From positions 1 to 51,764 of the forward strand of contig ONHZ01000038.1 of the NCBI GenBank assembly GCA_900317755.1: DNA of 51,764 nt, written 5' to 3'. The notes beneath the pieces are model-generated. The model searched no databases, was not told the DNA's origin, and saw nothing but the letters and a program-made list of their open reading frames with translations. Both the position numbers and the translations under genes were made by a program. Positions 16,879 through 26,035 of this stretch are shown in pieces. The number at the start of each line of letters is the position of its first letter. Positions within the stretch are counted from its first letter, which is position 1. This DNA comes from an uncultured Lachnospiraceae bacterium. GTDB lineage: Bacteria; Bacillota; Clostridia; Lachnospirales; Lachnospiraceae.

Positions 16879-19126
16879 GCGTATGCCTGAGAATAATGCA
16901 ACATCAAAAGAAAATACATCTAATATTTCTAATATAGCATCTGATTCAGCAAATAAAGCTGAATTAAAAACAAAGAAAAAGAAGCAGAGGAAAAAACTTC
17001 CAAAGCCTGTGAAGATTGGTATGATCTGTGCCATCATTGGCGTTATCGTTTTTGGAATAGTTTACGTCCTGATTCAGGTCCGTGCACAGCATTCGAAGGC
17101 TTATGTAGAAAGCGTCAGCGACCTGAATATGGGGGCTTACGATGATACGGCAAAGACCTTTGATGGAACCATCACGGATGAGGATGCCCAGACCATTCCT
17201 GTCGACAGTACAAAGACGGTTTCGAAGGTCTATGTGCAGGCAGGAGATGAGGTGAAGAAAGGCACACCGCTTCTTTCTTATGATGAAAATGAGGCAAATC
17301 TCCAGCTTCAGTCTGATCAGGAAAGCCTAGCAGATTTGAAGGCAAAGCTCGAAATGGAGCAGAAACTTTTGGATTATTATAATGGTCTCACGCCAATTGC
17401 AGATCCGCTTACAAAAGAACAGCAGAAAAAACAGGACGAGCTCGATAAAAAGGCTGACGAGCAGTACGAGAAGGATCTGGAGAAAAATTATCCTGAACTT
17501 CAGATTACAGATGTTCCGGACAATACCATATATACAAATACGCTGGATACGTTGTCCATTCATCTTCAGGCCGGAAAAAGCTATAAGGTAAATGTCAAGG
17601 CGGCTCAGTCTGAAAATTCAGTCGAGGATTCTTCAGCATCAAACTGGTATACCGATGAAAAATCGATTGCTACGGTAGAAGATGGAACCATCACTGCAGT
17701 AAAAGGCCATCAGATTCCGGTCACTATTTCTGCCGAAGGAATGAGCGATCCGGTTTATGTAAACGTAGTATCAGATGTACCTAAATTATGTGCAGTAAAA
17801 TTAAATAAATACAGGCTTGACATGCCATGCAGCGGTTCAGAAAAAATAATCCCGACAGCATATGCAGGTTCTGATACTCCTGTTTCTCAAAACAATGGAA
17901 GCGGAAATGAAGCAGCCCCGTCAGGTCTTGGCAAGGCGATAACCGGAGGAGTCACCTATGCATTTTCATCATCTGATGATACCATTGCGTCAGTTTCATC
18001 TGATGGTACGGTTACCGGAATCGCAGAAGGAGAGGCTGTGATTACAGTCACAGCGTCATTTTCAGGTAAGATGGCTTCATCATCAGCGATTGTTGAAGTG
18101 CAGAATAATGTAGTATATCCGGATGTTCAGTCAGTGACGCTGAGTGAGAATGTATTAAACCTTGATCTGACTGATGACAGGAAAATGTCGAAGCATATCG
18201 GTGCAAAGGTCGCGCCGGAAAATGCAAAGATTGACAAGATTGAATGGAAATCATCTGACGACAAGATTGCAACTGTTGAGGATGGATATATCACTGGACT
18301 TAAGGAAGGAATTGCGACGATTACCCTTACCGTAAATGACAAGCAGGCGACATGTCTTGTTACGGTATCTGGAGAAAGCAAGGGCGAGATATTAACAGTT
18401 TCTGAAAAAGAAGCAAAAATAAAAGACATAAATTCCGAGATCAAGAGCATAAATCAGGATATCAAGAGCACAGAGGCAGCGATTAATTCTGATAAGCAGG
18501 CAATTAATGACCTCACCGTAACATCGCTGGTCGATGGCGTAGTAAAGACAGTTTCAGATCCTGCTACTCCGCCAAATGACGGTTCACCGTTCCTTTCGAT
18601 TGGTTCTGAAAATGGAGTTTCCGTAAGCTTTTATATTGATGAATACAGCTACCCGGATATTCATACTGGTGATAAATTCACAGTCACCAATTATATGAAT
18701 GGTCAGTCAGCAGACGCTGTTGTCACATACATCTCGGATTATCCTGCAGAAGACTATCAGGGCTATGGCGGTGGCGTACAGATGTCTTATTATAAGGCTA
18801 CAGCATATCTCGATAATGGAGATGGGTTCAACGTTGATGATTCGGTATCTGTAATGCAGGCAAGTGAGGATACTGGAACTACGCCGATTGTTTTACAGAA
18901 GGTCTATGTCAGAAAGGATTCTAAAGGCTCCTACGTGATGATTGATGATGGAAAAGGCCGGCTGAAGAGGCAGGCAGTTACGACAAAGAAGACATCTGAT
19001 TCGGAATCTGTAGAGATTACAAGCGGGCTCACGGAAGACGACCTTGTGGCATTTCCTTATGGAGAAAGGGCGAAGGCAGGAACGCTTACCACAACCGAGT
19101 ACCAGACGAATCTGTTAGGACTATGA
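16865..19126 (+). CDS. Membrane-fusion adaptor 2 with three inserted BIG2 Ig-like domains
   Basis: 753 residues, twice the usual adaptor length. Basic cytoplasmic N-terminus, membrane helix at about 50-72, first lipoyl half about 115-140 (VSKVYVQAGDEVKKGTPLLSY), coiled-coil arm 1 about 141-207. Then come three BIG2-like repeats at about 225-303, 308-413 and 420-503. Each shows the SSDDTIASVSSDGTVTGIAEG type of motif (compare TDEKSIATVEDGTITAVKG and SSDDKIATVEDGYITGLKEG). Coiled-coil arm 2 about 510-550 and the second lipoyl half (VTSLVDGVVKTVSDPATPP) follow, then the barrel domains. The Ig-like block thus sits at the hairpin tip, where Gram-negative MacA would meet TolC. I infer a spacer through, or contact with, the cell wall. 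Confidence 0.88.
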   Translation: MKTTERMPENNATSKENTSNISNIASDSANKAELKTKKKKQRKKLPKPVKIGMICAIIGVIVFGIVYVLIQVRAQHSKAYVESVSDLNMGAYDDTAKTFDGTITDEDAQTIPVDSTKTVSKVYVQAGDEVKKGTPLLSYDENEANLQLQSDQESLADLKAKLEMEQKLLDYYNGLTPIADPLTKEQQKKQDELDKKADEQYEKDLEKNYPELQITDVPDNTIYTNTLDTLSIHLQAGKSYKVNVKAAQSENSVEDSSASNWYTDEKSIATVEDGTITAVKGHQIPVTISAEGMSDPVYVNVVSDVPKLCAVKLNKYRLDMPCSGSEKIIPTAYAGSDTPVSQNNGSGNEAAPSGLGKAITGGVTYAFSSSDDTIASVSSDGTVTGIAEGEAVITVTASFSGKMASSSAIVEVQNNVVYPDVQSVTLSENVLNLDLTDDRKMSKHIGAKVAPENAKIDKIEWKSSDDKIATVEDGYITGLKEGIATITLTVNDKQATCLVTVSGESKGEILTVSEKEAKIKDINSEIKSINQDIKSTEAAINSDKQAINDLTVTSLVDGVVKTVSDPATPPNDGSPFLSIGSENGVSVSFYIDEYSYPDIHTGDKFTVTNYMNGQSADAVVTYISDYPAEDYQGYGGGVQMSYYKATAYLDNGDGFNVDDSVSVMQASEDTGTTPIVLQKVYVRKDSKGSYVMIDDGKGRLKRQAVTTKKTSDSESVEITSGLTEDDLVAFPYGERAKAGTLTTTEYQTNLLGL

Positions 19127-19172
19127 TGTTAAAAAACAATTATCAGTCAGAAATTTTTGAAGAAGAGAATTT

Positions 19173-20429
19173 ATGATAGAAAACATTGAACAGGCAATAA
19201 GAGGAATATTTTCTCATAAGATGCGATCCTTCCTTACGATGCTGGGCGTCATCATAGGAATAGCCGCTATTATGGCGATCGTGTCCATTGTCGAGGGAAC
19301 TTCAAAAAAACTTGAAAAGAGTCTTGTTGGTGCTGGGAATAATGTCGTAACAGTATCGCTTTCTGATGACTGGGGCGCCTATGATTATTCACAGGGAATT
19401 CCTGCAGGCGTGCCAAAGGTTTCATCTGATGCGATCAGTCAGATAGATAATCTGGATGGAGTAGAAGGTGTGACAGCCTTCCGTATGAGACAGGACTGGA
19501 ATGGCATCTATTATAAGAACATCGTCTGCAATAATGTGGTGATCAATGGAATAGATTCTTCTTATTTTACTTCGCTTCAGTACAAGGTTACGAGCGGACG
19601 GGATTTTACTGATGAAGAATACAGGAGCTTTGATAAAGTCTGCATTGTAACACAGCAGGTGGTCGATTCACTTTTTGACAGCGAGAATCCGCTTGGCAAA
19701 ATTATAGAGATTTCAGGAGAGCCATTCAGAATCATTGGCGTGGCAACAGACATTAACAATCCGCCTGTCACAGACTATGAGGATATCAATGATTATTATA
19801 ATCAGCAGTATTCCGGCGGCAGTTCAAATGCGATAGTTTTCATTCCGAAGGAAACCTGGCCAATCGTATACGAATTTGATGAGCCGGAAAGCGTTGCCAT
19901 AAAGGTTCAGGATACTGAAAAAATGGTTTCTACTGGAAATGATGCAGCAGGAATTCTGAATGGATATTTGTCAAACAGCACGCTCCAATATAAGTCATTA
20001 AATTCTGCAGATAGTTCAAATGAACTAAAGACCATTACGAATGCGATTACTGTACTTCTCGTTTCGATTGCAAGCCTTTCTCTTCTTGTTGGCGGTATCG
20101 GTGTCATGAACATCATGCTCGTATCAGTGACTGAACGGACAAGAGAAATTGGTCTTAAAAAAGCACTTGGCGCAAAAAGAAGAAATATTCTTGCACAGTT
20201 CCTTACAGAGTCAGCGGTGCTTACCGGCGTTGGCGGTATACTTGGCGTTGTCATCGGTCTGATCCTTGCCAAAATAATTTCAGTCGTTCTTTCAATGGAA
20301 TTTGCGATTTCATTCCCATGGATCATTATTTCTGTCGTATTTTCACTCGTAATCGGCGTGATTTTCGGTGTTGGTCCTGCAAACCGCGCGGCAAAGCTGA
20401 ATCCAATTGAAGCACTGAGGAGGGAATAA
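19173..20429 (+). CDS. MacB-like ABC transporter permease (FtsX fold)
   Basis: 418 residues. One N-terminal membrane helix (about 19-41, [20 protein letters not shown] region), then a large extracytoplasmic domain of the MacB core type (about 45-280). The FtsX-type block of three helices carries the conserved [34 protein letters not shown] segment in two parts and ends in NPIEALRRE. This is the transmembrane partner of the ATPase at 16195 and the last gene of the four-gene operon. It is separated from adaptor 2 by 46 bases with only a weak GAAGAGAA before the ATG. Confidence 0.93.
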   Translation: MIENIEQAIRGIFSHKMRSFLTMLGVIIGIAAIMAIVSIVEGTSKKLEKSLVGAGNNVVTVSLSDDWGAYDYSQGIPAGVPKVSSDAISQIDNLDGVEGVTAFRMRQDWNGIYYKNIVCNNVVINGIDSSYFTSLQYKVTSGRDFTDEEYRSFDKVCIVTQQVVDSLFDSENPLGKIIEISGEPFRIIGVATDINNPPVTDYEDINDYYNQQYSGGSSNAIVFIPKETWPIVYEFDEPESVAIKVQDTEKMVSTGNDAAGILNGYLSNSTLQYKSLNSADSSNELKTITNAITVLLVSIASLSLLVGGIGVMNIMLVSVTERTREIGLKKALGAKRRNILAQFLTESAVLTGVGGILGVVIGLILAKIISVVLSMEFAISFPWIIISVVFSLVIGVIFGVGPANRAAKLNPIEALRRE

Positions 20430-20439
20430 ATATTTTTTC

Positions 20440-20490
20440 TTGCTAGATTAGGTAAATGTGGTATTATTATGGCTGTGTGAAAACACAGCC
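20440..20490 (+). promoter_or_regulatory. Possible serS promoter and leader hairpin
   Basis: TTGCTA (20440-20445), 16 bases, TATTAT (20462-20467), then a perfect 8-bp hairpin GGCTGTGT-GAAA-ACACAGCC (20471-20490) with a GNRA tetraloop, 14 bases before the serS SD. The hairpin would lie at the very 5' end of the mRNA, where it could stabilise it. It is not a T-box: the leader is far too short. Confidence 0.45.
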
Positions 20491-20518
20491 TATATTTATT
20501 ATTTGGAGGAAAGTTGAG

Positions 20519-21853
20519 TTGCTAGACATTAAATTCGTCCGTGAGAATCCGGACCTTGTAAAGGAAAATATTAAAAAGAAATTCCAGGATAAGAAGCTGC
20601 CTCTTGTTGATGAGGTTATTGAATTAGATGAAAAAGCCAGGGCTGCACAGCAGGAAGGCGACGATCTTCGTAAGAAGAGAAACGAGCTTTCAAAGCAGAT
20701 TGGCGGACTCATGAAGGAAGGCAAAAAGGATGAGGCTGACAACGTAAAGGAAGAAGTTCGTAAAATCGGTGACCGCATCACTGAACTTGAGGAAGAGGAA
20801 AAGACAGACCGCGATGAGCTTCGAAAGAGGATGCTTGTCATTCCGAACATCATCGATCCTTCGGTTCCAATCGGACCTGATGATACGCACAATGTTGAAA
20901 ATGAGCGTTTCGGCGAGCCAGTAGTTCCAGAGTTTCCGATTCCTTATCATACAGACATCATGGAGAGCTTCGGCGGCATCGACCTTGATGCTGCAGGCAA
21001 GGTTGCCGGAAACGGATTTTATTATCTGATTGGCGACATTGCCCGCCTTCATTCTTCAGTTCTTGCATATGCAAGAGACTTCATGATTGGCAAGGGCTTT
21101 ACCTATGTCGTTCCTCCGTTTATGATTCGTTCACGTGTTGTTGACGGTGTCATGAGCTTTGAAGAAATGGATGCGATGATGTACAAGATCGAGGGCGAGG
21201 ATCTTTATCTCATCGGTACTTCTGAGCATTCAATGATCGGCCGTTTCATCGACTCAATGAATGACGAGGAAAAATTACCATATACGCTTACAAGCTACTC
21301 ACCATGCTTCAGAAAAGAGAAAGGTGCGCACGGCATTGAAGAGCGTGGCGTTTACAGAATCCATCAGTTCGAAAAGCAGGAGATGATCGTTGTCTGCAAG
21401 CCAGAAGAATCCATGGACTGGTACGAAAAGCTCTGGAAGTTCACAGTCGAGCTTTTCCGTTCAATGGACATCCCTGTTCGTACACTTGAGTGCTGCTCAG
21501 GCGATCTCGCAGACCTCAAGGTGAAGTCCTGCGATGTCGAGGCATGGAGCCCGAGACAGAAGAAGTATTTCGAGGTTGGTTCATGCTCAAATCTTGGCGA
21601 TGCTCAGGCAAGGAGGCTTAATATCAAGATCAAGGGCAAGGATGGTAGCAAGTATTTAGCACATACGCTGAATAATACAGTTGTTGCTCCACCTAGAATG
21701 CTTATTGCTTTCCTTGAGAACAATATCAACGAGGATGGAACAGTAAATATTCCTACGCCTCTTCGTCCATACATGGGTGGCACTGAGAAATTAATTCCTC
21801 AGTACAATTCAATCGAGAAGGAAAAAGAAAAACTTGCTAAAGAAAAGAAATGA
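20519..21853 (+). CDS. serS: Seryl-tRNA synthetase
   Basis: 444 residues beginning MLDIKFVRENPD, the usual SerRS start. It is read from TTG 20519 because GGAGGA (20505-20510) is eight bases upstream. A longer frame from 20456 would translate the leader hairpin and is rejected. The N-terminal coiled-coil arm at about 30-105 (KKRNELSKQIGGLMKEGKKDEAD) binds the tRNA-Ser long arm. The class II core has motif 2 FRKEKGAHGIEERGVYRIHQF and motif 3 near LNNTVVAPPRMLIAFLEN. It charges tRNA-Ser with serine. Followed by a terminator. Confidence 0.97.
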   Translation: MLDIKFVRENPDLVKENIKKKFQDKKLPLVDEVIELDEKARAAQQEGDDLRKKRNELSKQIGGLMKEGKKDEADNVKEEVRKIGDRITELEEEEKTDRDELRKRMLVIPNIIDPSVPIGPDDTHNVENERFGEPVVPEFPIPYHTDIMESFGGIDLDAAGKVAGNGFYYLIGDIARLHSSVLAYARDFMIGKGFTYVVPPFMIRSRVVDGVMSFEEMDAMMYKIEGEDLYLIGTSEHSMIGRFIDSMNDEEKLPYTLTSYSPCFRKEKGAHGIEERGVYRIHQFEKQEMIVVCKPEESMDWYEKLWKFTVELFRSMDIPVRTLECCSGDLADLKVKSCDVEAWSPRQKKYFEVGSCSNLGDAQARRLNIKIKGKDGSKYLAHTLNNTVVAPPRMLIAFLENNINEDGTVNIPTPLRPYMGGTEKLIPQYNSIEKEKEKLAKEKK

Positions 21854-21862
21854 TAATACAAA

Positions 21863-21892
21863 GACAGCGGCGGTTGCTGCTGTCTTGTTTTT
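21863..21892 (+). terminator. Intrinsic terminator of serS
   Basis: Stem GACAGCGGC (21863-21871) / GCTGCTGTC (21876-21884) with one wobble, loop GGTT, then TTGTTTTT. Confidence 0.88.
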
Positions 21893-21957
21893 ATGTGCAA
21901 ATAAATGTATATTACCCGGATTTATCAGGGCGGCTTAAATATATAAAGGGGTATAAA

Positions 21958-22686
21958 ATGAGTAAACCATTGATTTGGGCACACAGAGGGGCAAGCGGCT
22001 ATGCTCCGGAAAATACTTTAACAGCATTTGAAAAAGCAAATGAAATGCATGCAGACGGAATCGAACTTGATCTTCAAATGACAAAGGACGGAGTCATCGT
22101 TGTCTGCCACGATGAAGAGCTTGAGCGGGTTTCCAATGGAAAAGGATGGCTTAGGGACTATACCTTCGATGAGCTTCGTAAGCTCAATTTCAATCAGCAG
22201 TTTCCAGACCAGGGAGAGATGAAAATCCCAACGATGGAAGAGGTTTTTGAACTCGTGAAGCCTACGAATATGACCATCGATATTGAGCTGAAGACCGGCA
22301 TCGTCTTTTACCCAATCGAAGAAAAAATCGATGAGATGACGAGACGCTACGGCATGGAAGACCGCGTCATCTACTCATCGTTTAATCATGCTTCCATGGT
22401 AAAAATGAAGCAGATCAATTCTTCAAATAAAGTCGGGATGCTATATGCAGACGGACCAGTCGATGCCGTCGCATACTGCCGCCGCTACGGTTTTGATGCT
22501 CTCCACCCTGCGCTTTACAATATCCAGTACCCACACTTTATGGAAGACGCAAAGGCTGCAGGTATCATGGTAAATGTCTGGACCATCAATACCGAAGAAT
22601 ATGTGAAGATGTGTGTTGATGCAGGTGTTGATGCAGTCATCACGAATTATCCGGACATGGCACGATTTTGCTTGCAAATATCGTGA
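21958..22686 (+). CDS. Glycerophosphodiester phosphodiesterase; C-terminus supplied by a repeat
   Basis: 242 residues from ATG 21958 (AAAGGGG upstream). It hydrolyses glycerophosphodiesters to glycerol-3-phosphate and an alcohol. Seen: WAHRGASGYAPENT with the catalytic His-Arg and Glu, GIELDLQMTKDG with metal-binding acids, VVCHDEELER with the second His, and the closing VWTINTEEYVKMCVDAGVDAVITNYPD of the TIM barrel. No signal peptide, so cytosolic. The last codons and the stop (RFCLQIS*) come from fold-back element B, which starts at 22661. The native end of the family would fall near NYPDMA, so the domain is complete and only the tail is foreign. Confidence 0.93.
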   Translation: MSKPLIWAHRGASGYAPENTLTAFEKANEMHADGIELDLQMTKDGVIVVCHDEELERVSNGKGWLRDYTFDELRKLNFNQQFPDQGEMKIPTMEEVFELVKPTNMTIDIELKTGIVFYPIEEKIDEMTRRYGMEDRVIYSSFNHASMVKMKQINSSNKVGMLYADGPVDAVAYCRRYGFDALHPALYNIQYPHFMEDAKAAGIMVNVWTINTEEYVKMCVDAGVDAVITNYPDMARFCLQIS

Positions 22687-22737
22687 CAATACCGCTGAAC
22701 ACGACATGCGTGAGACAGCATTGTCCGTGCGGGAGCG
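22661..22737. repeat. Fold-back element B (partial copy, overlaps the phosphodiesterase stop)
   Basis: 74 of 77 bases match element D at 32656-32732. It holds the hairpin CACGAT-TTTGC-TT-GCAAA-T-ATCGTG and the 3' arm ending CGGGAGCG. The 5' half present in D is missing. It runs across the phosphodiesterase stop (22684-22686) and ends 16 bases before the next ATG. Confidence 0.88.
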
Positions 22738-22753
22738 TAGGATTAGGTTAGTA

Positions 22754-23419
22754 ATGTACATTCAACTTGACGGACAAATTTTATATTATGAGAAGACCGG
22801 CTCAGGTGAGCCGTTAATTCTGCTACACGGCAATGGCGAGGACCATCATATTTTTGATGAGCTTGTGCGTGCTGTGCAGAACAGGTTTACTGTGTATGTT
22901 ATTGACACGAGGGGCCACGGCGAATCTGCTACGCCTAAGGAATTCCATTACAGAGATTTCGGCACGGATTTAAATAATTTTATCCGTGATTTTCATATAG
23001 AAAATCCTACTATTGTTGGTTTTTCAGATGGTGCGATTACAGTAATGTGTGCTCTTCTGGAGAAGAAGCAGAGTGGTGAAAATGGTGGGATTCTGAAAGC
23101 AAAGAAGCTGATTCTGTGCGGTGGGAACCTGACACCGGCAGGGCTTCGATTTTCTGATAAATCAAAGATAAAGAAGGATTTTTCAAAGACAAAGAATCCG
23201 CTCGATGAATTGATGCTGAAGGAGCCTGATATTACTCCTGAGCAGCTTTCGGATTTTACTATGCCGGTCACTGTGCTTGCTGGAGAGAATGATATGATCA
23301 AGGAAGCTGAGACAAAAAGAATTGCTGCCGCATTTCCAAATTCAACATTGGAAATTCTGAAAGAGCAGACGCACACTTCTTATGTCATACATTCGGATTT
23401 CCTGAAGGACTATATTTAA
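22754..23419 (+). CDS. Alpha/beta-hydrolase
   Basis: 221 residues from ATG 22754 (MYIQLDGQILYYEKTG). Alpha/beta-hydrolase fold: oxyanion-side motif LILLHGNGEDHH, the DTRGHGES segment, nucleophile elbow G-F-S-D-G in PTIVGFSDGAITVM, acid in VLAGENDMIKE and a C-terminal His in EQTHTSYV. The substrate is unknown. The frame extends upstream to 22613, but that part is antisense-like translation of element B and the end of the previous gene. No good SD precedes 22754 (GGATTAGGTTAGTA). Confidence 0.85.
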   Translation: MYIQLDGQILYYEKTGSGEPLILLHGNGEDHHIFDELVRAVQNRFTVYVIDTRGHGESATPKEFHYRDFGTDLNNFIRDFHIENPTIVGFSDGAITVMCALLEKKQSGENGGILKAKKLILCGGNLTPAGLRFSDKSKIKKDFSKTKNPLDELMLKEPDITPEQLSDFTMPVTVLAGENDMIKEAETKRIAAAFPNSTLEILKEQTHTSYVIHSDFLKDYI

Positions 23420-23482
23420 GCACAGGCATTCCAAAGCATTTGTATCTGGAAGAAAGTTACAGAATTCATTATTATTTTTCTT

Positions 23483-24451
23483 ATGGAAAAAGAATTTTTT
23501 ATAGGCGAAGACGATTATAAAGACAGGATGAACCATGAGGTCAAGAGCTTCATAGATTCAAAGGTAAAGACAGCAAAATTAAAGACCCGTGATGGCAAGA
23601 ATATTGCATATTACTATGCCATTCATCCTGAGAGCAAAGGAACTATTGTCATGGTTCATGGATTCTGCGAGTACTTTGCGAAATTCCATGAGCTTGCTTA
23701 TTATTTTTATCAGGAAGGCTTCTCATTTTATTTTATGGAGCTTCGCGGCCACGGCCATTCTGATCATGATGTTCCGGAAAAATTCAGCAAGGTTTCTACT
23801 GCATCATTTTTTGATTTACGTGATGATTTAAAGGAGCTTCTTGACAGAATCGTTCTTCCGAAGGTTGGTAAGGAAAATCTGTATCTTTATTCACATTCGA
23901 TGGGCGGATGTATTTCGGCATTATTCTTGGAAGAATATTCAGAGTATTTTAAGAAGGCAGTTTTGAGTTCTCCTATGCTTAGAATTAGCTGGAACGGGCT
24001 TCCGATGCCTGTCGTAAAAATGCTGATCTGGTATAAAAAAAGGCGTCGTCAGATGGATGACTATGTTCCCGGCGCGCATGACTTTGACGGCAAGGAAGAA
24101 TTCGAGACGTCAAGCTGCATGAGCCGCGCCCGCTATGACAAAATCATGTCAGACAGGAAAGCCTACAATGGAAATCAGACTTACGGTGGCACATACCGCT
24201 GGGCAGATGCCTCGCTCAAGGGCATGAAATCAGCTCAGAAAAATGCGAAGAAAATCACGACTCCGATTTTCCTTGCAACAGCTGGCAGTGACAACATGGT
24301 AGACAATTCCGGTCAGGATGAATTCATTTCCCACTGCCAAGCAATTGCAAAACACAAAGTCTATCCTGGTGCTAAGCACGAGCTATACAATGCCACGCAG
24401 GAAATACGGGAGGAATACATTGAAGATATCTTTACTTTTTATGAATCATAA
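23483..24451 (+). CDS. Lysophospholipase / monoacylglycerol-lipase-like hydrolase
   Basis: 322 residues. Alpha/beta-hydrolase of the serine aminopeptidase S33/PldB type: GTIVMVHGFCEYFAKFHELAYYF, FYFMELRGHGHSDHD, nucleophile in LYSHSMGGCISALF, acid in TAGSDNMVDN and the closing His in GAKHELYNA. It probably cleaves acyl esters of lysolipids or monoglycerides; cytosolic, no signal. It follows another hydrolase by 63 bases, and only AT-rich sequence without a clear SD precedes the ATG. The stop runs straight into fold-back element C. Confidence 0.87.
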   Translation: MEKEFFIGEDDYKDRMNHEVKSFIDSKVKTAKLKTRDGKNIAYYYAIHPESKGTIVMVHGFCEYFAKFHELAYYFYQEGFSFYFMELRGHGHSDHDVPEKFSKVSTASFFDLRDDLKELLDRIVLPKVGKENLYLYSHSMGGCISALFLEEYSEYFKKAVLSSPMLRISWNGLPMPVVKMLIWYKKRRRQMDDYVPGAHDFDGKEEFETSSCMSRARYDKIMSDRKAYNGNQTYGGTYRWADASLKGMKSAQKNAKKITTPIFLATAGSDNMVDNSGQDEFISHCQAIAKHKVYPGAKHELYNATQEIREEYIEDIFTFYES

Positions 24452-24712
24452 TTTGCGTGCTCCCGAAGACACAAAACTATCACGAAAAAGGCGCATTCAG
24501 CGGTATTGCCACGATATTTGCACAGCAAAATCGTGGCATGTCGTCAGAGCGCATGAGAATGATGCTGCGCATCAAAAGCGCTCTTCCTCTCCCGGCTCAA
24601 TGATTTTTGCTTGCGTTACTAAATTCGTGCTACGCCTATCGGCTTGCACTCATTAAGTAACGAGTAAAATCAAGACTTTTTCTTAGATAGTTTTGGTCTT
24701 CTCGCGCACTAG
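24448..24712. repeat. Fold-back element C (branched inverted repeat)
   Basis: About 265 nt, filling most of the 304-base gap before the PPK2 gene. Outer arms: GAAGAC (24465-24470) with GTCTTC (24696-24701), and AAAACTA (24473-24479) with TAGTTTT (24688-24694). Inner hairpin 1: TGCCACGAT (24507-24515) / ATCGTGGCA (24530-24538), the reverse-oriented counterpart of the B/D hairpin. Inner hairpin 2: CGTTACT (24614-24620) / AGTAACG (24656-24662), related to the apical loop of element A. Its left end (24448-24478) closely matches the left end of D. Apparently a mosaic of the same family. No coding frame is credible here. Confidence 0.75.
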
Positions 24713-24755
24713 TTTATTACAAGTAACTACATTAATACATTGAGGGGGAAACAAA

Positions 24756-25631
24756 ATGTTAAAAAAGTACAGGTATGACGGGGACAAGAAATTTGATATC
24801 AAGAAGGTGCCGACCGATGAGACTTCTCTTGTGAAGTCAAAGGAAGAAGCACTCGAGAAGATGGACAAAAATTTCAAGAAAATCAATGAGCTTCAGGCAA
24901 AACTTTACGCCGACAAGAAAGAAGGCGTCATCTTTCTGTTTCAGGCAATGGATGCCGCAGGAAAGGATGGAACAATTGCAGCAGTTCTGACCTGCCTTTC
25001 GCCTCACGGACTCCATGAATCAGCTTTTAAGGCTCCGTCTTCAGTTGAGCAGGCCCACGACTTTCTCTGGAGAATTGAAAAACAGGTTCCGATGAAGGGC
25101 GAAATTGCGATCTTTAACCGTTCACAGTATGAGGAAGTCCTGGTCTACAGGGTAAAGAAGCTCTGGGAGACACAGGCAAATGCAAAGCGAATCGACGTAG
25201 ACAAGATCATGGATTACCGTTACGAAGACCTGAAGAATTATGAGAAATATCTCTGGCACAACAACATTCGCACAGTAAAGATTTTCTTAAATGTTTCAAG
25301 AGAAGAGCAGGCAAAGAGATTTCTTGCGAGAATTGAGGAGCCTGAAAAGAACTGGAAATTCTCTGCCAGTGATTATTCAGAAAGGCAGTACTGGGATGCT
25401 TATCAGGAAGCCTTTGAGGATGCAATAAATAAAACTTCAACTGAATATGCACCGTGGTATGTAGTTCCTGCCGACCACAAGTGGTATCTCAGGTATGTGG
25501 TTTCAGAAATCGTTCTTGCTACATTAAAGGATATGGATCCGCAGTATCCGGTCGTTACCAAGGAAAGGCTTCAAGAGTTCGCTCAGTACAAGACTGAACT
25601 TGAAGAAGAACTTGGGAAGTCTAAGAAATAA
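24756..25631 (+). CDS. ppk2: PPK2-family polyphosphate:nucleotide phosphotransferase
   Basis: 291 residues. PPK2 enzymes transfer phosphate between polyphosphate and nucleotides. Seen: a Walker A-like FQAMDAAGKDGTI, the lid/arginine region RIEKQVPMKGEIAIFNRSQYEEVLVYRV, and the C-terminal APWYVVPADHKWYLRYVVSEIVL. The AGKDGTI form rather than AGKGG suggests the class III branch, acting on AMP/ADP; this subclass is an inference. The start is supported by GAGGGGG before ATG 24756. Possibly co-transcribed with the small membrane protein 36 bases downstream. Confidence 0.92.
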   Translation: MLKKYRYDGDKKFDIKKVPTDETSLVKSKEEALEKMDKNFKKINELQAKLYADKKEGVIFLFQAMDAAGKDGTIAAVLTCLSPHGLHESAFKAPSSVEQAHDFLWRIEKQVPMKGEIAIFNRSQYEEVLVYRVKKLWETQANAKRIDVDKIMDYRYEDLKNYEKYLWHNNIRTVKIFLNVSREEQAKRFLARIEEPEKNWKFSASDYSERQYWDAYQEAFEDAINKTSTEYAPWYVVPADHKWYLRYVVSEIVLATLKDMDPQYPVVTKERLQEFAQYKTELEEELGKSKK

Positions 25632-25667
25632 TTGAAAAACCCCCACTCTTGTGTTATTCTACGACAA

Positions 25668-25964
25668 ATGAAAAGAAATAAAGAGAATGATGTAAGTAAA
25701 GAAAGTCAGCCTGGAAGCAAAAAAAGCAAGGTTTTAAGTCTCGTTTCTCTGATCGCATCAATATTGGCATACCCACTTTCTGTGATTATCTGGCTTGGAA
25801 TTTCATTATCTGTTCTTGCCATTGTATGCGGCATTATGCATATTTATTATTTCAAAAACAACCGCATCGTAAAGGCAGCGCTCATTCTTGCATTTCTTTA
25901 TGTGATTACAATATTATTATGCCTTATTATTTATGGAATTTATAAATCAATGCTTGGGATATGA
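25668..25964 (+). CDS. Small membrane protein (DUF4190-like)
   Basis: 98 residues from ATG 25668. A TTG at 25632 is also in frame but lies one base after the PPK2 stop. A basic, polar N-terminus (MKRNKENDVSKES) precedes two or three hydrophobic helices at about 24-58 (SLVSLIASILAYPLSVIIWLG) and 66-92. The pattern recalls DUF4190 proteins, and the next gene has a similar membrane block. Function unknown. No SD is visible. Confidence 0.6.
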   Translation: MKRNKENDVSKESQPGSKKSKVLSLVSLIASILAYPLSVIIWLGISLSVLAIVCGIMHIYYFKNNRIVKAALILAFLYVITILLCLIIYGIYKSMLGI

Positions 25965-26035
25965 TAAGGCAAAAAAGATTGCTTGGGTTAAATGGTAATG
26001 TGCAGGCAGTCTTATATTAACTTTTTGGAGCGGTA

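Noticed and set aside
20430-20518. T-box leader before serS, and likewise before ileS (26798-26848)
   Set aside because: The gaps are 89 and 51 bases, too short for a T-box, and no T-box sequence (TGGNACCGCG-like) is present.
24318-24656. 112-residue + frame running from the lipase end through element C
   Set aside because: It starts inside the lipase in another frame and reads through hairpins; no family features.
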